DNA of 64,000 bases, taken from positions 12,251,714 through 12,315,713 of the forward strand of contig NC_134905.1 in assembly GCF_041734735.1 (NCBI RefSeq), in the 5' to 3' direction. A program made the translations under genes and the position numbers. Source of the DNA: Babylonia areolata. Its lineage: Eukaryota > Mollusca > Gastropoda > Neogastropoda > Buccinidae. A model generated the notes under the pieces. It worked only from the letters and a program-made list of their open reading frames with translations. It did not search any database and was not told where the DNA came from. Positions 1-13,250 of this stretch are shown here, one piece after another. Position 1 is the stretch's first letter; every line of letters starts with the position of its first letter.

Positions 1-2603
1 CAAGTACACACGAGAAACACCTGGATGATGTTCTACAGAAACTTCACTCTCATCATCTGAAACTGAACAAAGAGAAGTTGGAACTGAGAAAGTCTGAGAT
101 AGAATTCTTGGGTCACCTGATCAGTGGGAATGGAGTGAAACCTGATCCAGCCAAGATAGCAGCACTCATGGACATGCCTGACCCAAAGAATGTTCAGGAA
201 CTGCAAAGAATGTTGGGCCTGATCAACTTCCTGGGCAGATACATCCCAGATCTGTCCTCAACACTGCGCCCAGTCACCCAGCTGTTGGAGAAGGACAGGA
301 TGTGGATGTGGGGTGGACCACAGCGAGAAGCCCTACATAAGGTGAAGATAGCACTGACTTCAGCACCAGTCCTTGCTTTCTTTGACCTCACCAAGCCAAC
401 AACAGTCAGCAGTGATGCCAGCAGTTACGGTATCGGAGGTGTTCTACTCCAAGGACATGATGGAGTCCAGAGACCTGTAGCCTACTGCTCACGCACCCTG
501 ACACCAGCAGAACGTTCATACGCACAAATAGAAAAGGAGTGCCTAGCTGCTGTCTGGTCATGTGAAAAGTTCTCAAGGTACCTTGTGGGTCTTGAATCCT
601 TCAAACTCCAAACTGACCACAAGCCCCTTGTCCCCTTGATCAACACAAAGGACCTTCAAGACACACCCTTGCATTGTCAACGTCTTCTCATGAGGCTGAT
701 GAGGTTTAGCCCTCATGCAGTCTATGCCCCTGGCAAAGACCTTGTGATAGCAGACACCTTGTCTCGCGGCCCCATACCTGACGAGTCTCAGCAGGATGAC
801 TTTCAGCAAGTTTGACAAGACATCGAAGCTCACATAGATCTCATCAAGTCAACTTGGCCAGCAACAGACAAGCACCTGGAAGAGATCAGCAGAGAAACAA
901 GCCATGACAGAGTGCTTAGCGCAGCAGTGCAATACACGGCAACGGGATGGCCAGCTTATCAGACTGATGTAGGCCCAGAACTCCAAGAACTATACGCTGT
1001 GAGGAACGAGCTAAGTGTTTACAATGGCCTACTCATCAAAGGAACCCGGATTGTTATACCGACTTCACTGCGAGCCAGTATCCTTGACCTCATTCATGCA
1101 GGACACCTCGGCATCCAGAAATGTCGAGAAAGAGCAAACTCATCAGTTTGGTGGCCAGGACTTAACAAAGAAATTGTGAACAAAGTCCAGCAATGTGCTC
1201 ATTGTGAGATTAGGCAGCCATCGCAAAGAAGGGAACCACTCCAGCCTACCCCTCTCCCAGAATGACCATTCCAGATGGTAGGAACTGACATCTGCGAGGT
1301 GAAAGGACAATACTTAATCTTGGTTGACTACTTCTCAAGATATATTGAGATAGCACATCTCCCAAATGTGACATCATCAACTGTCATTGCAAGACTGAAA
1401 AACATCTTCGCCCATCATGGCATTCCAGAAACTGTGGTATCTGACAATGAGAGACAGTTTACGTCATTTGAATTCCAAACATTCACAAAACAGTGGAATT
1501 TCACACATTGCACCAGCAGTCCTTACTTCCCTATTTCCAATGGAGAAACAGAGAGAGCCGTTCAAACAGCAAAACATATCCTGGAGCAAGAGGACCCATT
1601 CCTGGCTCTCCTGACATATTGTGCAACTCCCACGGGTCCAACACGAGTGAGTCCAGCAGAGCTCACCATGGGACGTCGACTGAGGACGACGCTGCCCACC
1701 CTGCAGACAAACCTTAATCCTTAGCAGTACGACAGAGATGTCATTAAGGAAAATGATGAAAAGGCAAAGATGAACAATAAGACCTACTATGACAGACGTC
1801 ACGGGGCACAGACACTGCCAGAGCTTTGTGCAGGCGACCCAGTCTTCCAGAAGTTAGACCATGAGTCCAAGTGGTCAAACCCAGCAACAGTTTTGAGCCA
1901 GGTTGCTCCTCGCTCATACTTGGTGCAGACCGAGTCAGGTGCACAGTACAGGCGAAACTGCAGACACCTTTGCCTATCCCAGTCCTTTCCTGTGACCTTG
2001 AGTCCCAGAGGTGACATTCCCCTTTCAGTCCCATGTCACCCAGTCCCCAGTATCCTGCCTACCAATCCACCTGAACCTGGACCCAGTCCAAGCATGCAGA
2101 GGTATTCAGGCAGCCCTGTCCCAGGACGACCCCAGGCAGACCAGATGCCGCTCCAGCCTGGTTCGCCTTCACCTCCTGCCTGGAGTACCAGCCAGTCCAG
2201 CCCAGCAGGCCAGACTACCCAGCCAGGAGTATCAATGACATCGCCAGTGAGTCCGGTCCGAACGACCAAGAGCGGGCGTGCAGTCATCCTCCCTGCCCGT
2301 TACAGAGACAGCTAGTGCAACGTTAACCAATGCACAAGACTTCTCCCCCTCGGTTATTCAAAGACTCTAATACTTAATTGTTGGCACATTTCGAGAGTGC
2401 ACTTTTGTCCATCTTCAGGGGGAAGATGTAGTATGTGGCACATCTGCTGTGCACATGGCCACGAACGATGTATCGCGCATGCGCTTTAAGCGTTCGTGTT
2501 CAACCGTTCAAACAACTCATGATTCCATCCATGTCTATCCTAAGATTATACTAGATCGCAAAAGAACAAACTGGTGTTCTTGTCTGATGTTGGGTATGCA
2601 AGC
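1..2603 (+). mobile_element. Ty3/Gypsy-type LTR retroelement fossil, 3' part of pol and probable 3' LTR
   Basis: Fossil of an LTR retrotransposon that enters the window from the left. Parts in order are the end of the reverse transcriptase (to about 300), RNase H (about 380-770), the integrase zinc-binding segment of H2C2 type (about 1080-1240), the integrase core (about 1280-1600), a proline/serine-rich C-terminal tail (about 1770-2315), a purine-rich tract at 2417-2426 and a likely LTR beginning TGTAGTATG at 2427. This order is that of Ty3/Gypsy elements. It looks broken, with roughly three or four breaks in the visible part, and the protein family is still easy to recognise, so moderate age is inferred. 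It lies in the intron upstream of the first AMMECR1 exon seen here. Confidence 0.88.
2427..2603 (+). repeat. Probable 3' LTR of the Gypsy-type fossil
   Basis: Begins TGTAGTATG directly after a polypurine tract, as expected for a 3' LTR. The right end is uncertain because SINE sequence takes over near 2604. The matching 5' LTR is outside the window, so the limits are inferred. Confidence 0.4.
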
Positions 2604-2765
2604 AATGACACACATACAAAGGGGGTTCAGGCACCAACAGGTCTGCACATGTTGACCTGAGAGATTGGGAAAATTTCTACTCTTTACCTACTAGGTGCCT
2701 TTACCGAGATTCAAACCTGGGACCCGCAGATTGCAAGTCCAATGTTTTAACCACTTGCTTATTGC
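2604..2765 (-). mobile_element. SINE-A, tRNA-derived, partial copy
   Basis: On the minus strand there is a tRNA-like head with an A-box-like TGGTTAAAACATTGGAC and a B-box-like GGTTTGAATCTC, then the body words CTCAGGTCAACATGTGCAG and GTGCCTGAACCCCC. The same words occur in the copies at 49536 and 56425, so this is one SINE family, named SINE-A here. Only the 5' half is present. Confidence 0.7.
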
Positions 2766-2997
2766 TTTTATTCTCTTTAAAAAAATCCTATAAAAACTCA
2801 CTGTTTCAATGTACCAATCTGACTATTATATTCACACTATTATTATAGTTGTATTGGTATTAACCTGTTCAGTGCCTGTGAGATGTCAGCTAATGTGCTT
2901 CACAAACACAGTGCATCTATTCTGATTTTTCCTTATCGCAGTCTTGTTCAATGAATATAAACAGACTCTGAGTCTGATATCTGAACAGTTAGCTTGA

Positions 2998-3411
2998 CAA
3001 GACTGGTCAAGTAAACTATTTGAAAGTGATAGATACTCTACATATCACTGTTTTAAGTCATTGTTGCAACCAGAAAAGTACATTTCATTTTCAGACATAA
3101 CCATTGTTAAGTTTCGTACTGTCATTGCTAGATTCAGGCTAGGCATAAGTGATATAAATTTGCACAAAAGATACACAATAAGATCAAACTCCTGCCCTTT
3201 CTGCAACGCTGAAGAAGACGAACACCATTTTCTGTTAGTATGCCCAATGTATCAGTTAATCAGGGAAAAATACTTCGTGAAAATGTCCAGAAACATAAAT
3301 GAATACACAGACTTAGCGTTACTTTTACAAAATGAAAACAGGCTCATGACTCGCTCTGTGGCAATGTATATTTATTACGCCTTAAAAAAGAGAGAAGAAG
3401 AAATGACATGA
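2998..3411 (+). pseudogene. LINE ORF2 C-terminal fragment with Cys/His zinc-knuckle-like motif
   Basis: Open from the insertion point to a TGA at 3409-3411 and reads as the end of a non-LTR retrotransposon polyprotein. Visible features are an arginine-rich stretch around VIARFRLG and a CPFCN...DEHHFLLVCP motif, the Cys/His pattern common downstream of the reverse transcriptase in CR1/L2-like LINEs. No reverse transcriptase core is present because the copy is 5'-truncated. It is non-functional alone; the exact clade cannot be fixed from this piece. Confidence 0.7.
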
Positions 3412-3623
3412 TTATATAACCTTTCAAAAAACCTTAAAGTTACTTAAGGAAATGTCAGGAGCCAATAATCTTTGTCTACTTTTTCAGTTATGAAATGTTG
3501 TGTCCATGACATTGGTCCCTCACCCCTTTATTTTCGGTATTTTGTGAGTCGCAATTGTATGTATGTACCTCCTTTGCAAACAGGTTGGTGGCCTTGCAGT
3601 AAAATATTTCTGAGTTCTGAGTT
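2998..3623 (+). mobile_element. 5'-truncated LINE fragment with 17-bp target-site duplication
   Basis: The 17-bp word CTGAACAGTTAGCTTGA occurs at 2981-2997 and again at 3624-3640, flanking this segment exactly. The insert carries the C-terminal coding part of a LINE ORF2 and a 3' tail of short TGAGTTC-type repeats. It sits within the F3 piggyBac-like element, so it is the younger of the two. Confidence 0.85.
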
Positions 3624-4764
3624 CTGAACAGTTAGCTTGATGTGTCTGCGTTATAAAATTACTGTTGAAATGAGTATGTCATGTAGAAGACCCCTTTCTT
3701 CTCAATAACGATTTGTTAACTTGTGCACATGAAATGTGCATGGAAAAGGTATTTTACTCATTTGGAAAAGTGGTGTCAGAATCTTTGAAAAGCAGAGATA
3801 ATGATCCCAGACGACGGACATTCATGACTTTGAAGGCAGCATTTTTCAAATGATTTCAGACACGTACAGTGATGGAGATGGATCTGTCTTGCCTGATTTA
3901 TCATTAGAATTTGGAGGTGATGACAAGAAAGTGATGAAACATTTGACACTACTCAGTCTCTGTATCGAAGCGGACAGCTTTTTTTCCTCCTGTTGATTGG
4001 CATTGAGGGCAGTGTTTGTGTGCCTAAACAGGAAGGGAGGGAGGGGATATGGAGAGGTTGGGTGTAAGAAGAGAGGTATGACAGAGGGTGTGGAAAGGGG
4101 GGTTGTGGCGGCGGACTGAGTGACACCATTGAGCTGTATTTTTTACTGATCAATATGCCACAGATTAGACAACCGACAACAATGCACTATTTTTGTGAAA
4201 CTCAATGTTGAAACTGCAAAAGATGGGAAATAATGTATTTTTAGTTTTTCACACTTTTTGTCACTGCTCAGATAACACTATTATTGTATTAACAGGCTTG
4301 TTCACAGAGGAAGCAGTCAGCATGCACAGCAGAAGATTTTTATCAACCCACATGCAGCATGGACTTCAGTTATTTCCCTGAATCCTTAAAATTATCTGGG
4401 GAAAGCACTATTATTATTATTATTATTATTTTTTTTTTTAAAACTCTCAGGCACTGAACAGGATGATATTATACATAAATCTATTTTGTATGATTCATTA
4501 TTGGGGTGTGCAGAATGGATTGATATATTAACTAAGTAATATTTTCCTTACTCTAATATGATAATCAAAATTTTACAAATCAGTTTAGAACAGTAAAATA
4601 TAAATATAAATCTTACATTAATACATTATAATGTAAGTAAAAATAAAATGTTCAAATTAGTATGGATCAGAAGCACACTGACTGTACTGTGTATGTGCTT
4701 AATAATGTAACAGTGTTGAATGGGTGGAAGTGCGTGGGTGCCTGTGTCATGTACATGTGTTTAG

Positions 4765-5118
<354 letters not shown>

Positions 5119-5919
5119 CATCTAATATTAATTCGAGTAGAAAGACAAAAAACTAAAGGAAAACAGGCACACCCACACATAACCACTCATACATGTGTAT
5201 GCACATGAACGCACACATATGCACACACACAACTTACATTCACACACACACACATGCAAGCATGCATGCTTGCATATATTCATTTTATGTGTAGTTCCAC
5301 AATACTGAAAATTCTAGCCTGAGTCAAGGGTGCTTCACACTCTAACAAATTTGCACAATATTCATCATGTGCTTGTGTGTCTTGTCTGCCTCTCAGTATT
5401 TGTTAATCATTTGGTGAATGAAATAAAGCTATTTAACCAGTGCATAAAAGATGACCAGCTATTTTTTGTGATTTTTGCTTGTTTCTCCCAAAATGGTGGC
5501 AAGATTTAAGACATGCTCATTGGTACTAACTTTGTATGTCTCTTTCAGGTGGTAAATACACTCAGCACAATAGTTATTTGTGTCTTGTAATATAAATATC
5601 TACATATGTTAAGCAACAGTTTGTGAATGGAAGCTATTAAAAAAAAAGTGCTTGTAATGGAATTTAAGAACTATCTCTTTCATGCATTTCATGTCTTGTT
5701 ACGTTGTCTGTGTTGCATCCCATGCCTGCGCCACAGCAAAGTACAGGTTTATCCATGCACTGAGATAAATCATTAAATACCATTCTAACTTAACATTTTT
5801 TAATGGAAATCATAATGATAGTTTTTGGCAAGCGATGCTCATTTCCCAGAACACTTCTCTTTTGCTGAACATTGTTTCCGTGTGTAAGTGTAATGCACTT
5901 AATGGTGTGTGTCCATCGA
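5119..5919. other. Intronic sequence, nothing recognised
   Basis: CA-rich stretches (about 5160-5250) and AT-rich single-copy-looking sequence within an AMMECR1 intron. I see no coding frame with family resemblance. Confidence 0.5.
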
Positions 5920-5970
5920 GATCGATGATGACCATCGTTGTCATCCAGCTGGGGGATGGGCACGAAATGT

Positions 5971-6431
5971 TCACTGACAGTTGGGGCAGACAAAGACAGG
6001 CATATCATTGTCAGGGAGCTTGTTTGCCCGTGACTTTCTAGCCTGCCTCTTCTGAACAGCTGCAGCAGTCCTGTTGGCCTCGCACGACTTGGCGCCTTTG
6101 TGCACAGCAGTGCGCCATTTGTCACGGTCCACTGCAGATTCCTCCCAGGAGTCAGGGTTGATATCAAACGCTTTCAGAGAGACTTTCAGAGTATCTCTGA
6201 AGCGCTTCTTCTGACCTCCGTGTGATCTCTTCCCTTGTTGCAGCTCGCCATAGAAGAGCCTTTTGGGCAGCGAAGCTGGGACTGCATCAGGATGGTGAAG
6301 ATGCTGGGAAGGGTGGCTTTTGCAAGCACCTCCATGTCTGGGGTCCTGTCTTGCCACTTGATGTTCAGTAGCTTCCTGAGGCATGTTGTGTGGAAGTGGT
6401 TCAGCTTCTTGGCGTGTTGTTGGTACACTGT
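5971..6431 (-). pseudogene. LINE C-terminal region with zinc-finger remnant
   Basis: Continuation of the same LINE in shifted frames. The words LPKRLFYGELQQGKR, RFRDTLKVSLKAF, DRDKWRTAVHKGAK and FVCPNCQ match the order in the intact copy (LPKIALYGELSTGHR ... FPCNRCGRLC). The zinc finger is cut short by a stop after its first CxxC pair. Confidence 0.75.
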
Positions 6432-7916
6432 TCAAGTTTCACAGGCGTACAGTAGTGTGGGGAGAACTACTGCTCTGTAGACCTTTAGCTTGGTCTCAAG
6501 ACCAATGCCTCTTTTGTTCCAGACATTTGAATAGAGTCTACCAAAGGTTGCATTTGCTCTTGCAATCCTGACGTTCACTTCATCGTCGATGGTCGCATTT
6601 CGTGACAGTGTGCTGCCAAGGTATGTGAACCGCTCCACCGCACTGAGTCTCTGACCGTTGACTGTGATGTTGGGCTCAACGTGGGGTTTCCCTGGGGCTG
6701 GCTGATGGAGAACTTCAGTTTTCCTCGTGCTGATGGTAAGGCCGAAGTTCCTGCTGGCAGTGGCAAACTTGTCGACACTGAGTTGCATGTCAGCTTCAGA
6801 TCCAGCGTTGAGGGCACAATCATCAGCAAACAAAAAGTCTCTGATGATGTCTGTCATGACCTTCGTTTTTGCTTGAAGCCTTCTGAGGTTAAACAGCTTG
6901 CCATCTGTTCGGTACTTTAGGCCGGTTCCAACATCGCCATCTCTGAAGGCATCAGTAAGCATTGCAGAGAACATGAGGCTGAACAGTGTTGGAGCCAGGA
7001 CGCAGCCTTGCTTGACACCATTTGTGACAGGAAAAGGAGCAGATGTTTCGCCATTGTCCTGGACTCGAGCCTGCATGCCTTCATGGAATTGGCTGACCAA
7101 GGAAATAAATTTCCGAGGGCATCCGTACTTGGCCATGATCTTCCACAGTCCCTCTCTACTGACGGTGTTGAAGGCCTTAGTGAGGTTGACATAGGTGGAG
7201 AACAGATCAGCATTTTGCTCCTGACATTTCTCTTGCAGCTGCCTTACAGCAAACACCATGTCGGTGGTTCCGCGCTCTTTCCGGAATCCACATTGGCTCT
7301 CAGGCAAATGACCTTGGTCAAGGTGTGCTGTGAGATGGTTTAGTAGGATCCTGGCAAGTATCTTGCCTGCGATGGAGAGCAAGGAAATGCCCTGATGGTT
7401 ATCACAGGCTTGCCGGTTCCACTTTCGCTTGTACAAGTGAATGATAGATGCATCTTTGAAATCCTGGGGGATCGTCTCTTCTTTCCACATGAGTGAGTAC
7501 AGCTGATGGAGCTTCTCAGTCAGCACAGTGCCTCCATCCTTGTAGACCTCTGCTGGTATGGAGTCTGAGCCAGGTGCTTTGCCACTGGATAGCAGACGGA
7601 TTGCTTTCTGGGTCTCAAGAAGTTTTGGCGGATCATCCAGTGCTTCGTTGATGGGGACTTGTGGGAGACGGTCTATGGCTTCATCATTTATGGAGGAAGG
7701 GCGATTTAAGACACTGTTGAAGTGTTCAGCCCAGCGTTCGAGAATTTTCTCCTTCTCGGTGATCAAGGTATTCCCATCTGCACTGAGGAGGGGGGATGAT
7801 CCTGAGGATGTGGGGCCGTAGACTTCTTTTAAGGTATCATAGAACCTCTTCATATCGTGCCTGTCAGCATATCCCTGGATCTCATCAGCTTTGTCAATCA
7901 GCCACTTATCCTGCAT
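6432..7916 (-). pseudogene. LINE reverse transcriptase domain (catalytically altered)
   Basis: Long open stretch of about 494 codons with reverse transcriptase motifs in order: GKAPGSDSIPAEVYK, LLSIAGKILARILLNHL, PESQCGFRKERGTTDM, TNGVKQGCVLAPTLF, FLFADDCAL and FTYLGSTLS. The first catalytic aspartate block reads YVNLTKAFNTV, where the intact copy in this window has FVDLTKAFDTV, so two aspartates are now asparagine, consistent with C-to-T decay. It ends at a stop after LLYACET, where the related element continues with W. Confidence 0.85.
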
Positions 7917-8289
7917 CCGGCGTAACTTTTGCTGAACAGTCCTGCGGATGGCATTGTACGCATCCTTTTTTGATGTGGACTTTGGGTTGCTCAGGTAGGC
8001 TTGATGCAGATGGCGTTTCTCATCCAGAAGCTGCTTGATTTCATCACAGTTTTCATCAAACCAGTCTTTGTGCTTTCAGGTCATGGGTCCCAGAGTCTCT
8101 GAAGCTGTACTATAGATCAGCTCGTGCAGGGTCCTCCAGACTCCACATTCTGGTTGTCCAGAGAGGCGGATTCCAGATGATCTTCCAGCAGCTCCACAAA
8201 GGTCTGTTTGATGGTGATGTTTTTCAGCTTAGCGATGTTGAGCTGTTTTGGAGCCTTCTGGCCTTGGGGGCGTCTCTTGGGTTGGATTC

Positions 8290-9222
8290 AAATATTCAGC
8301 TTCGAGACAACAAGTCTGTCCAACACTCGGTGCCACACATGGTCTTTGTCACACGTACATCTTGCCTATCCCTTTTCCTGACGATTACGTAATCGATGAG
8401 ATGCCAATGCTTTGAGCGAGGGTGCATCCATGACGTCCTGTTACGGGTAGGGAGGCAGAAAACTGTGTTGGTTATCAGCAGTTCATGCTCTGCACAGGTC
8501 TGAAGCAAAAGCAATCCATTTGGGTTGCAGTGGCCCATGCCGTGCTTTCCAGTCACTCCATCCCAGGAGATGTAGTCAGAGCCAACTCTAGCATTGAAGT
8601 CCCCAAGAATGAGGAGCTTGTCTGCTTTCAGGATAGCAGCAATGACAGAGTGAAGGTCCTCGTAGAACTTCGCCTTCACTTCATCCGGGTTGGTCATGGT
8701 TGGGATGTAGGCACTGACAATGGTGAGGTGCTTCTGGCCAGATGCCAGTGGGAGTTTCATGGTCATAAGCCTGTCGTTGACTCCCTTTGGGATTCCAGCT
8801 AGCTTGCTGACAAGTGCTGTTTTTACTGCAAAACCAGTGCCAGCCTTATGTCTCTCTTCGCTTCCTCGTCCACTCTAGAAGAAGGTGTTATCAGATCCCC
8901 GTTCATAGAGCTCGCCTTCGCCTGCAAGCCGAGTCTCACTCAAGGCTGCGATGTTGATGTTGTATCTGGCAAGTTCGGATGCAACTAGTGCCGTTCTCCT
9001 TTGGGGTCTGTCCGCGTCATCTCTGTCCAGGAGAGTCCTTATGTTCCAAGCACCAGTGGTGAGAGGAACAATCCTTGTTTTTTTCTTTTCTTTCTCTTTG
9101 TTTCGACCACTGATGTAGGGTCCCCACCAGCCGCGGTATGCTGGCCAGGGTGATATGGAGCAGGCAATTTTTAGGGCACCTTTTCTAGCCCCTTCCTCAT
9201 GCCAGGGAGGTGAGCAGTGCAT
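8290..9222 (-). pseudogene. LINE endonuclease domain (decayed)
   Basis: Starts near AWNIRTLL, with the catalytic glutamate word ALSETRLAG, then the ISAYAP-equivalent VSAYIPTM, GDFNARVGSD and SKHWHLIDYVIV. These are the standard AP-endonuclease motifs of LINEs. A TAG at 8875-8877 replaces an expected tryptophan codon after FF, and the frame is lost again just after CWTD near 8320, where the intact relative has TDHRLV. The fragment encodes no complete enzyme. Confidence 0.8.
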
Positions 9223-9240
9223 TCCTAAAGAGGGCTGCTC

Positions 9241-9924
9241 AGACGCTCAGACGGCTGCCGAGCTCCATCACTGCTCCTGTCGATGAAGAACGATGAGAAT
9301 GGCCTGAGCTGCCTGCGTGCAGGTCTGCGGCTGCGACTGGCAATGTACCCACACCTGTTGTTTTGTTGCTCGCCTGTCGCCACAGGACTTGGGGGTGATG
9401 AAAGGATGAAGGATGAAAGGTCATTAAGGATGACTGATGACTTGCGCGATGAGTTTGTTTAAAGTGAAGAGGAGTTGCGCAACGTCGACCTCACTCTCTC
9501 GTCCGGGTTCACCAATTTCCAGTGGCAAGACTAAGTCGAGACGACTGGAGGATGAGCACGGATGCAGTGGATGACCGCTGTCTGCACTCCACAGTGCGTT
9601 GCTTTTAGTTTAACCGCCTTCCTCTCCGTTGAACTGATAGGTTTCTTCCGCAGATTCTGCCGGATCCAGACTTCGCATGTTTCAACTTGTAAAAGAAGTT
9701 CCCACCCGCATATTTCTTGGACATCAAAGTTTTTCGGCACCTTTGTTTCTTGTGTCACACACCACAGTGAAATGTTGTTATCTCTTCTTTATGCCTTTGA
9801 CTTGTTTGGATAGGACGGTCTTGCTGAAGTTACATTTTGAAATTAGTCTGATTGTAATGAACACCATGATATTGTCATTGGATCAAAGACAGCTTCCCCT
9901 CTGCTTTGGTCTTTTCTTTTTTTT
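9241..9924. other. LINE 5' flank and intronic sequence, nothing recognised
   Basis: The first part (to about 9425) is GC-richer and may be 5' UTR of the minus-strand LINE, as it follows the same layout as the segment upstream of the intact copy. The rest shows no recognised coding or repeat signal. Confidence 0.4.
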
Positions 9925-9928
9925 GTAA

Positions 9929-10440
9929 CTGGTTCAGTGCCAGTAAGATGTCAGTTGACCTCCTGCACACAATGTTGCCATAGTGCCTGTGAGACATCCA
10001 TTGATGTCCTGCATTTATATAGATTTTTCGTTTATCAGAGTTTGGTTCATTGAACACAAATAGACTCTGAATGGTTAGTTTAATGTGTCTGGATTATAAA
10101 CATACTATTTAAATAAGCATATGTCAGGTGGTGGACCTCCTTCTCAATAATGTTTTGTTAACTGAACTACATTGACTGATTGAGCACATGTGAAAATTGG
10201 GTTTGCATCAAATGCAAAAAGGGCGTTGGAAACTTTGTCCAGCTAAGACAGCAGTCCCAATAAGCGGATTTACACAACTTTGCAGGCTGTGCAGATGATA
10301 ATGTATGATAGTGGTAATAACAATGAGATATATTATGATCGGTTTTAACTTGAAGGTGATGATGACAGTGCGAAACTGACAGCAGTATTTTGACACAAGC
10401 AGCAAAGGGAGCAGAAAAGGAACCACAGAAGAGATTCACT
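9929..10440 (+). mobile_element. Remnant of piggyBac-like family F3
   Basis: Begins with CTGGTTCAGTGCCAGTAAGA and continues with words shared with 2864-3850, such as the region around ATAGACTCTGA and a TTCTCAATAA...TTTTGTTAACT block. No right terminus was found and the left TTAA is degraded. Confidence 0.5.
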
Positions 10441-12164
<1,724 letters not shown>

Positions 12165-12189
12165 TGACTGTTTCACTGTTTGTCTGTTA

Positions 12190-12490
12190 TTTGAGTCAGT
12201 GACGGACATGATAGTCCAATGGTTTGCTGGACTTAACTCTTGGACTTTCAAACTTAAGGGTCACTAGTATCAGCGCTTCATGGATTGAAGGTAAAAATTG
12301 ATTTTTCTATTTCCCACATCATGCCATATCTTTTTACTGCTAATGTCATTGTAAAAAATTTTCTCTTTCGTGTACATATGTGTATACATGTGTAGAAGAT
12401 CAGATATGCATGTTAAAGATTCCATAATCCATTTCAGTGTTTGCTGGGTTATAGAAACATGAACATACCCTCAGAAATGAAGTATGGAAT
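12190..12490 (+). mobile_element. SINE-A, diverged copy
   Basis: A decayed tRNA-like head is followed by GAAGATCAGATATGCATG, TTAAAGATTCCATAATCCA, GCTGGGTTATAGAAACATGA and ACATACC, the body words of SINE-A seen at 56425. It lies just downstream of an AMMECR1 exon. Confidence 0.6.
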
Positions 12491-12499
12491 ATTGTGTGT

Positions 12500-12695
12500 T
12501 TGAATGGCGCACCCACATTAGTTCTTTTTTTTTCTTCTGTCAACAAGTGCATTTATTTTACTATCAAAGTAGATTTTTATTCATAATTTTGCCGGGGACA
12601 GCCCTTTTTTTTGCATGGATTCTTTTATGTGCACTAAGTGCATGCTGCACCTGGGATTTTAGTTTATCTCTCTTCTATAAGACTTGAACCCAGAC
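12500..12695 (-). mobile_element. SINE-B, diverged inverted copy
   Basis: Reads as the inverse of the SINE-B copy at 31248-31665: inverse words for the GGTGGCGC box, the AAAATTCTG...ATCCACTTTGATAG region, the GTAAAAGAACCCA region and the start near GGTCTGG. Divergence is high. Confidence 0.6.
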
Positions 12696-12699
12696 CAAA

Positions 12700-13160
12700 T
12701 AAATTGTATTCTTGGTAGGAAAATGGAGAGGAATGAAAGAAACAGTTTTTTAGGCTGAAAATTCTGTTATTTTTCTTATTCCTGCATTCATGACAGGTCC
12801 ATGACAAACTTTGTTCTGTTTGTATGGTTGTGTTGATTGCTCTAGCATGATTGTTATTGATACAATAGCATCAGTTGATTACAGGGAAAGGAAGGGGTGA
12901 GAGTGGGGGAGGTGAGCTTTCCTTCTTTCCAATCTCAGTTGGTCAGCTCACACTTTTTCTTTCCTATGGCATATCTGATATCATTTATTACTAGCACTAG
13001 CAGACATGAAGTGATTGATACATCATTACATGTATTGTTTTGTGATTGATACATCATTACATTATTGTTTACCAGGCATTATGCCATTACCATATTATCT
13101 ATGCAACCAGTATGTTGAAGTTTGATTTGTTTTACTTTTAGATTATAATCATTTTATTTC
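12700..13160. other. AMMECR1 intron, nothing recognised
   Basis: AT-rich sequence. A short direct duplication of GTGATTGATACATCATTACA is present near 13010-13052. Confidence 0.4.
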
Positions 13161-13162
13161 AT

Positions 13163-13215
13163 TTTTGACTCACTTGTGTAAACAGAGTAAGTCTGTGTTT
13201 TAACCCGGTGTTCGG

Positions 13216-13250
<35 letters not shown>

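Larger units (their letters stand above)
2860..4462 (+). mobile_element. piggyBac-like element, family F3, internally degenerate
   Basis: Starts at TTAA (2860-2863) followed by CCTGTTCAGTGCCTGTGAG and ends at 4462 with the inverse of CCTGTTCAGTGCCTGAGAG, so terminal inverted repeats of about 18 bp sit next to TTAA on the left. TTAA targets and short TIRs starting with C are piggyBac hallmarks. The right TTAA is no longer recognisable. An open stretch at about 3785-3990 has an acidic character typical of piggyBac transposase N-termini, but no catalytic domain remains. A LINE fragment (2998-3623) is inserted inside. A related remnant starts at 9929. Confidence 0.65.
5920..9240 (-). mobile_element. 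RTE-like LINE, near full length but decayed
   Basis: On the minus strand it carries, in order, an AP-type endonuclease, reverse transcriptase and a C-terminal region with a zinc-finger remnant. It is colinear with the intact copy at 20700-24726 (same words GDFNARVG, WMHPRSKHWHLIDY, ESQCGFR, GVKQGCVLAPTLF, FADD). Databases often label such proteins craniofacial development protein 2-like or RTE/BovB-like; the clade here is my inference. It sits in an AMMECR1 intron, antisense to the gene. Confidence 0.88.

Noticed and set aside
3785-3996. Host exon with acidic residues
   Set aside because: Located between piggyBac-like TIRs; more likely a decayed transposase leader, and it does not fit AMMECR1.
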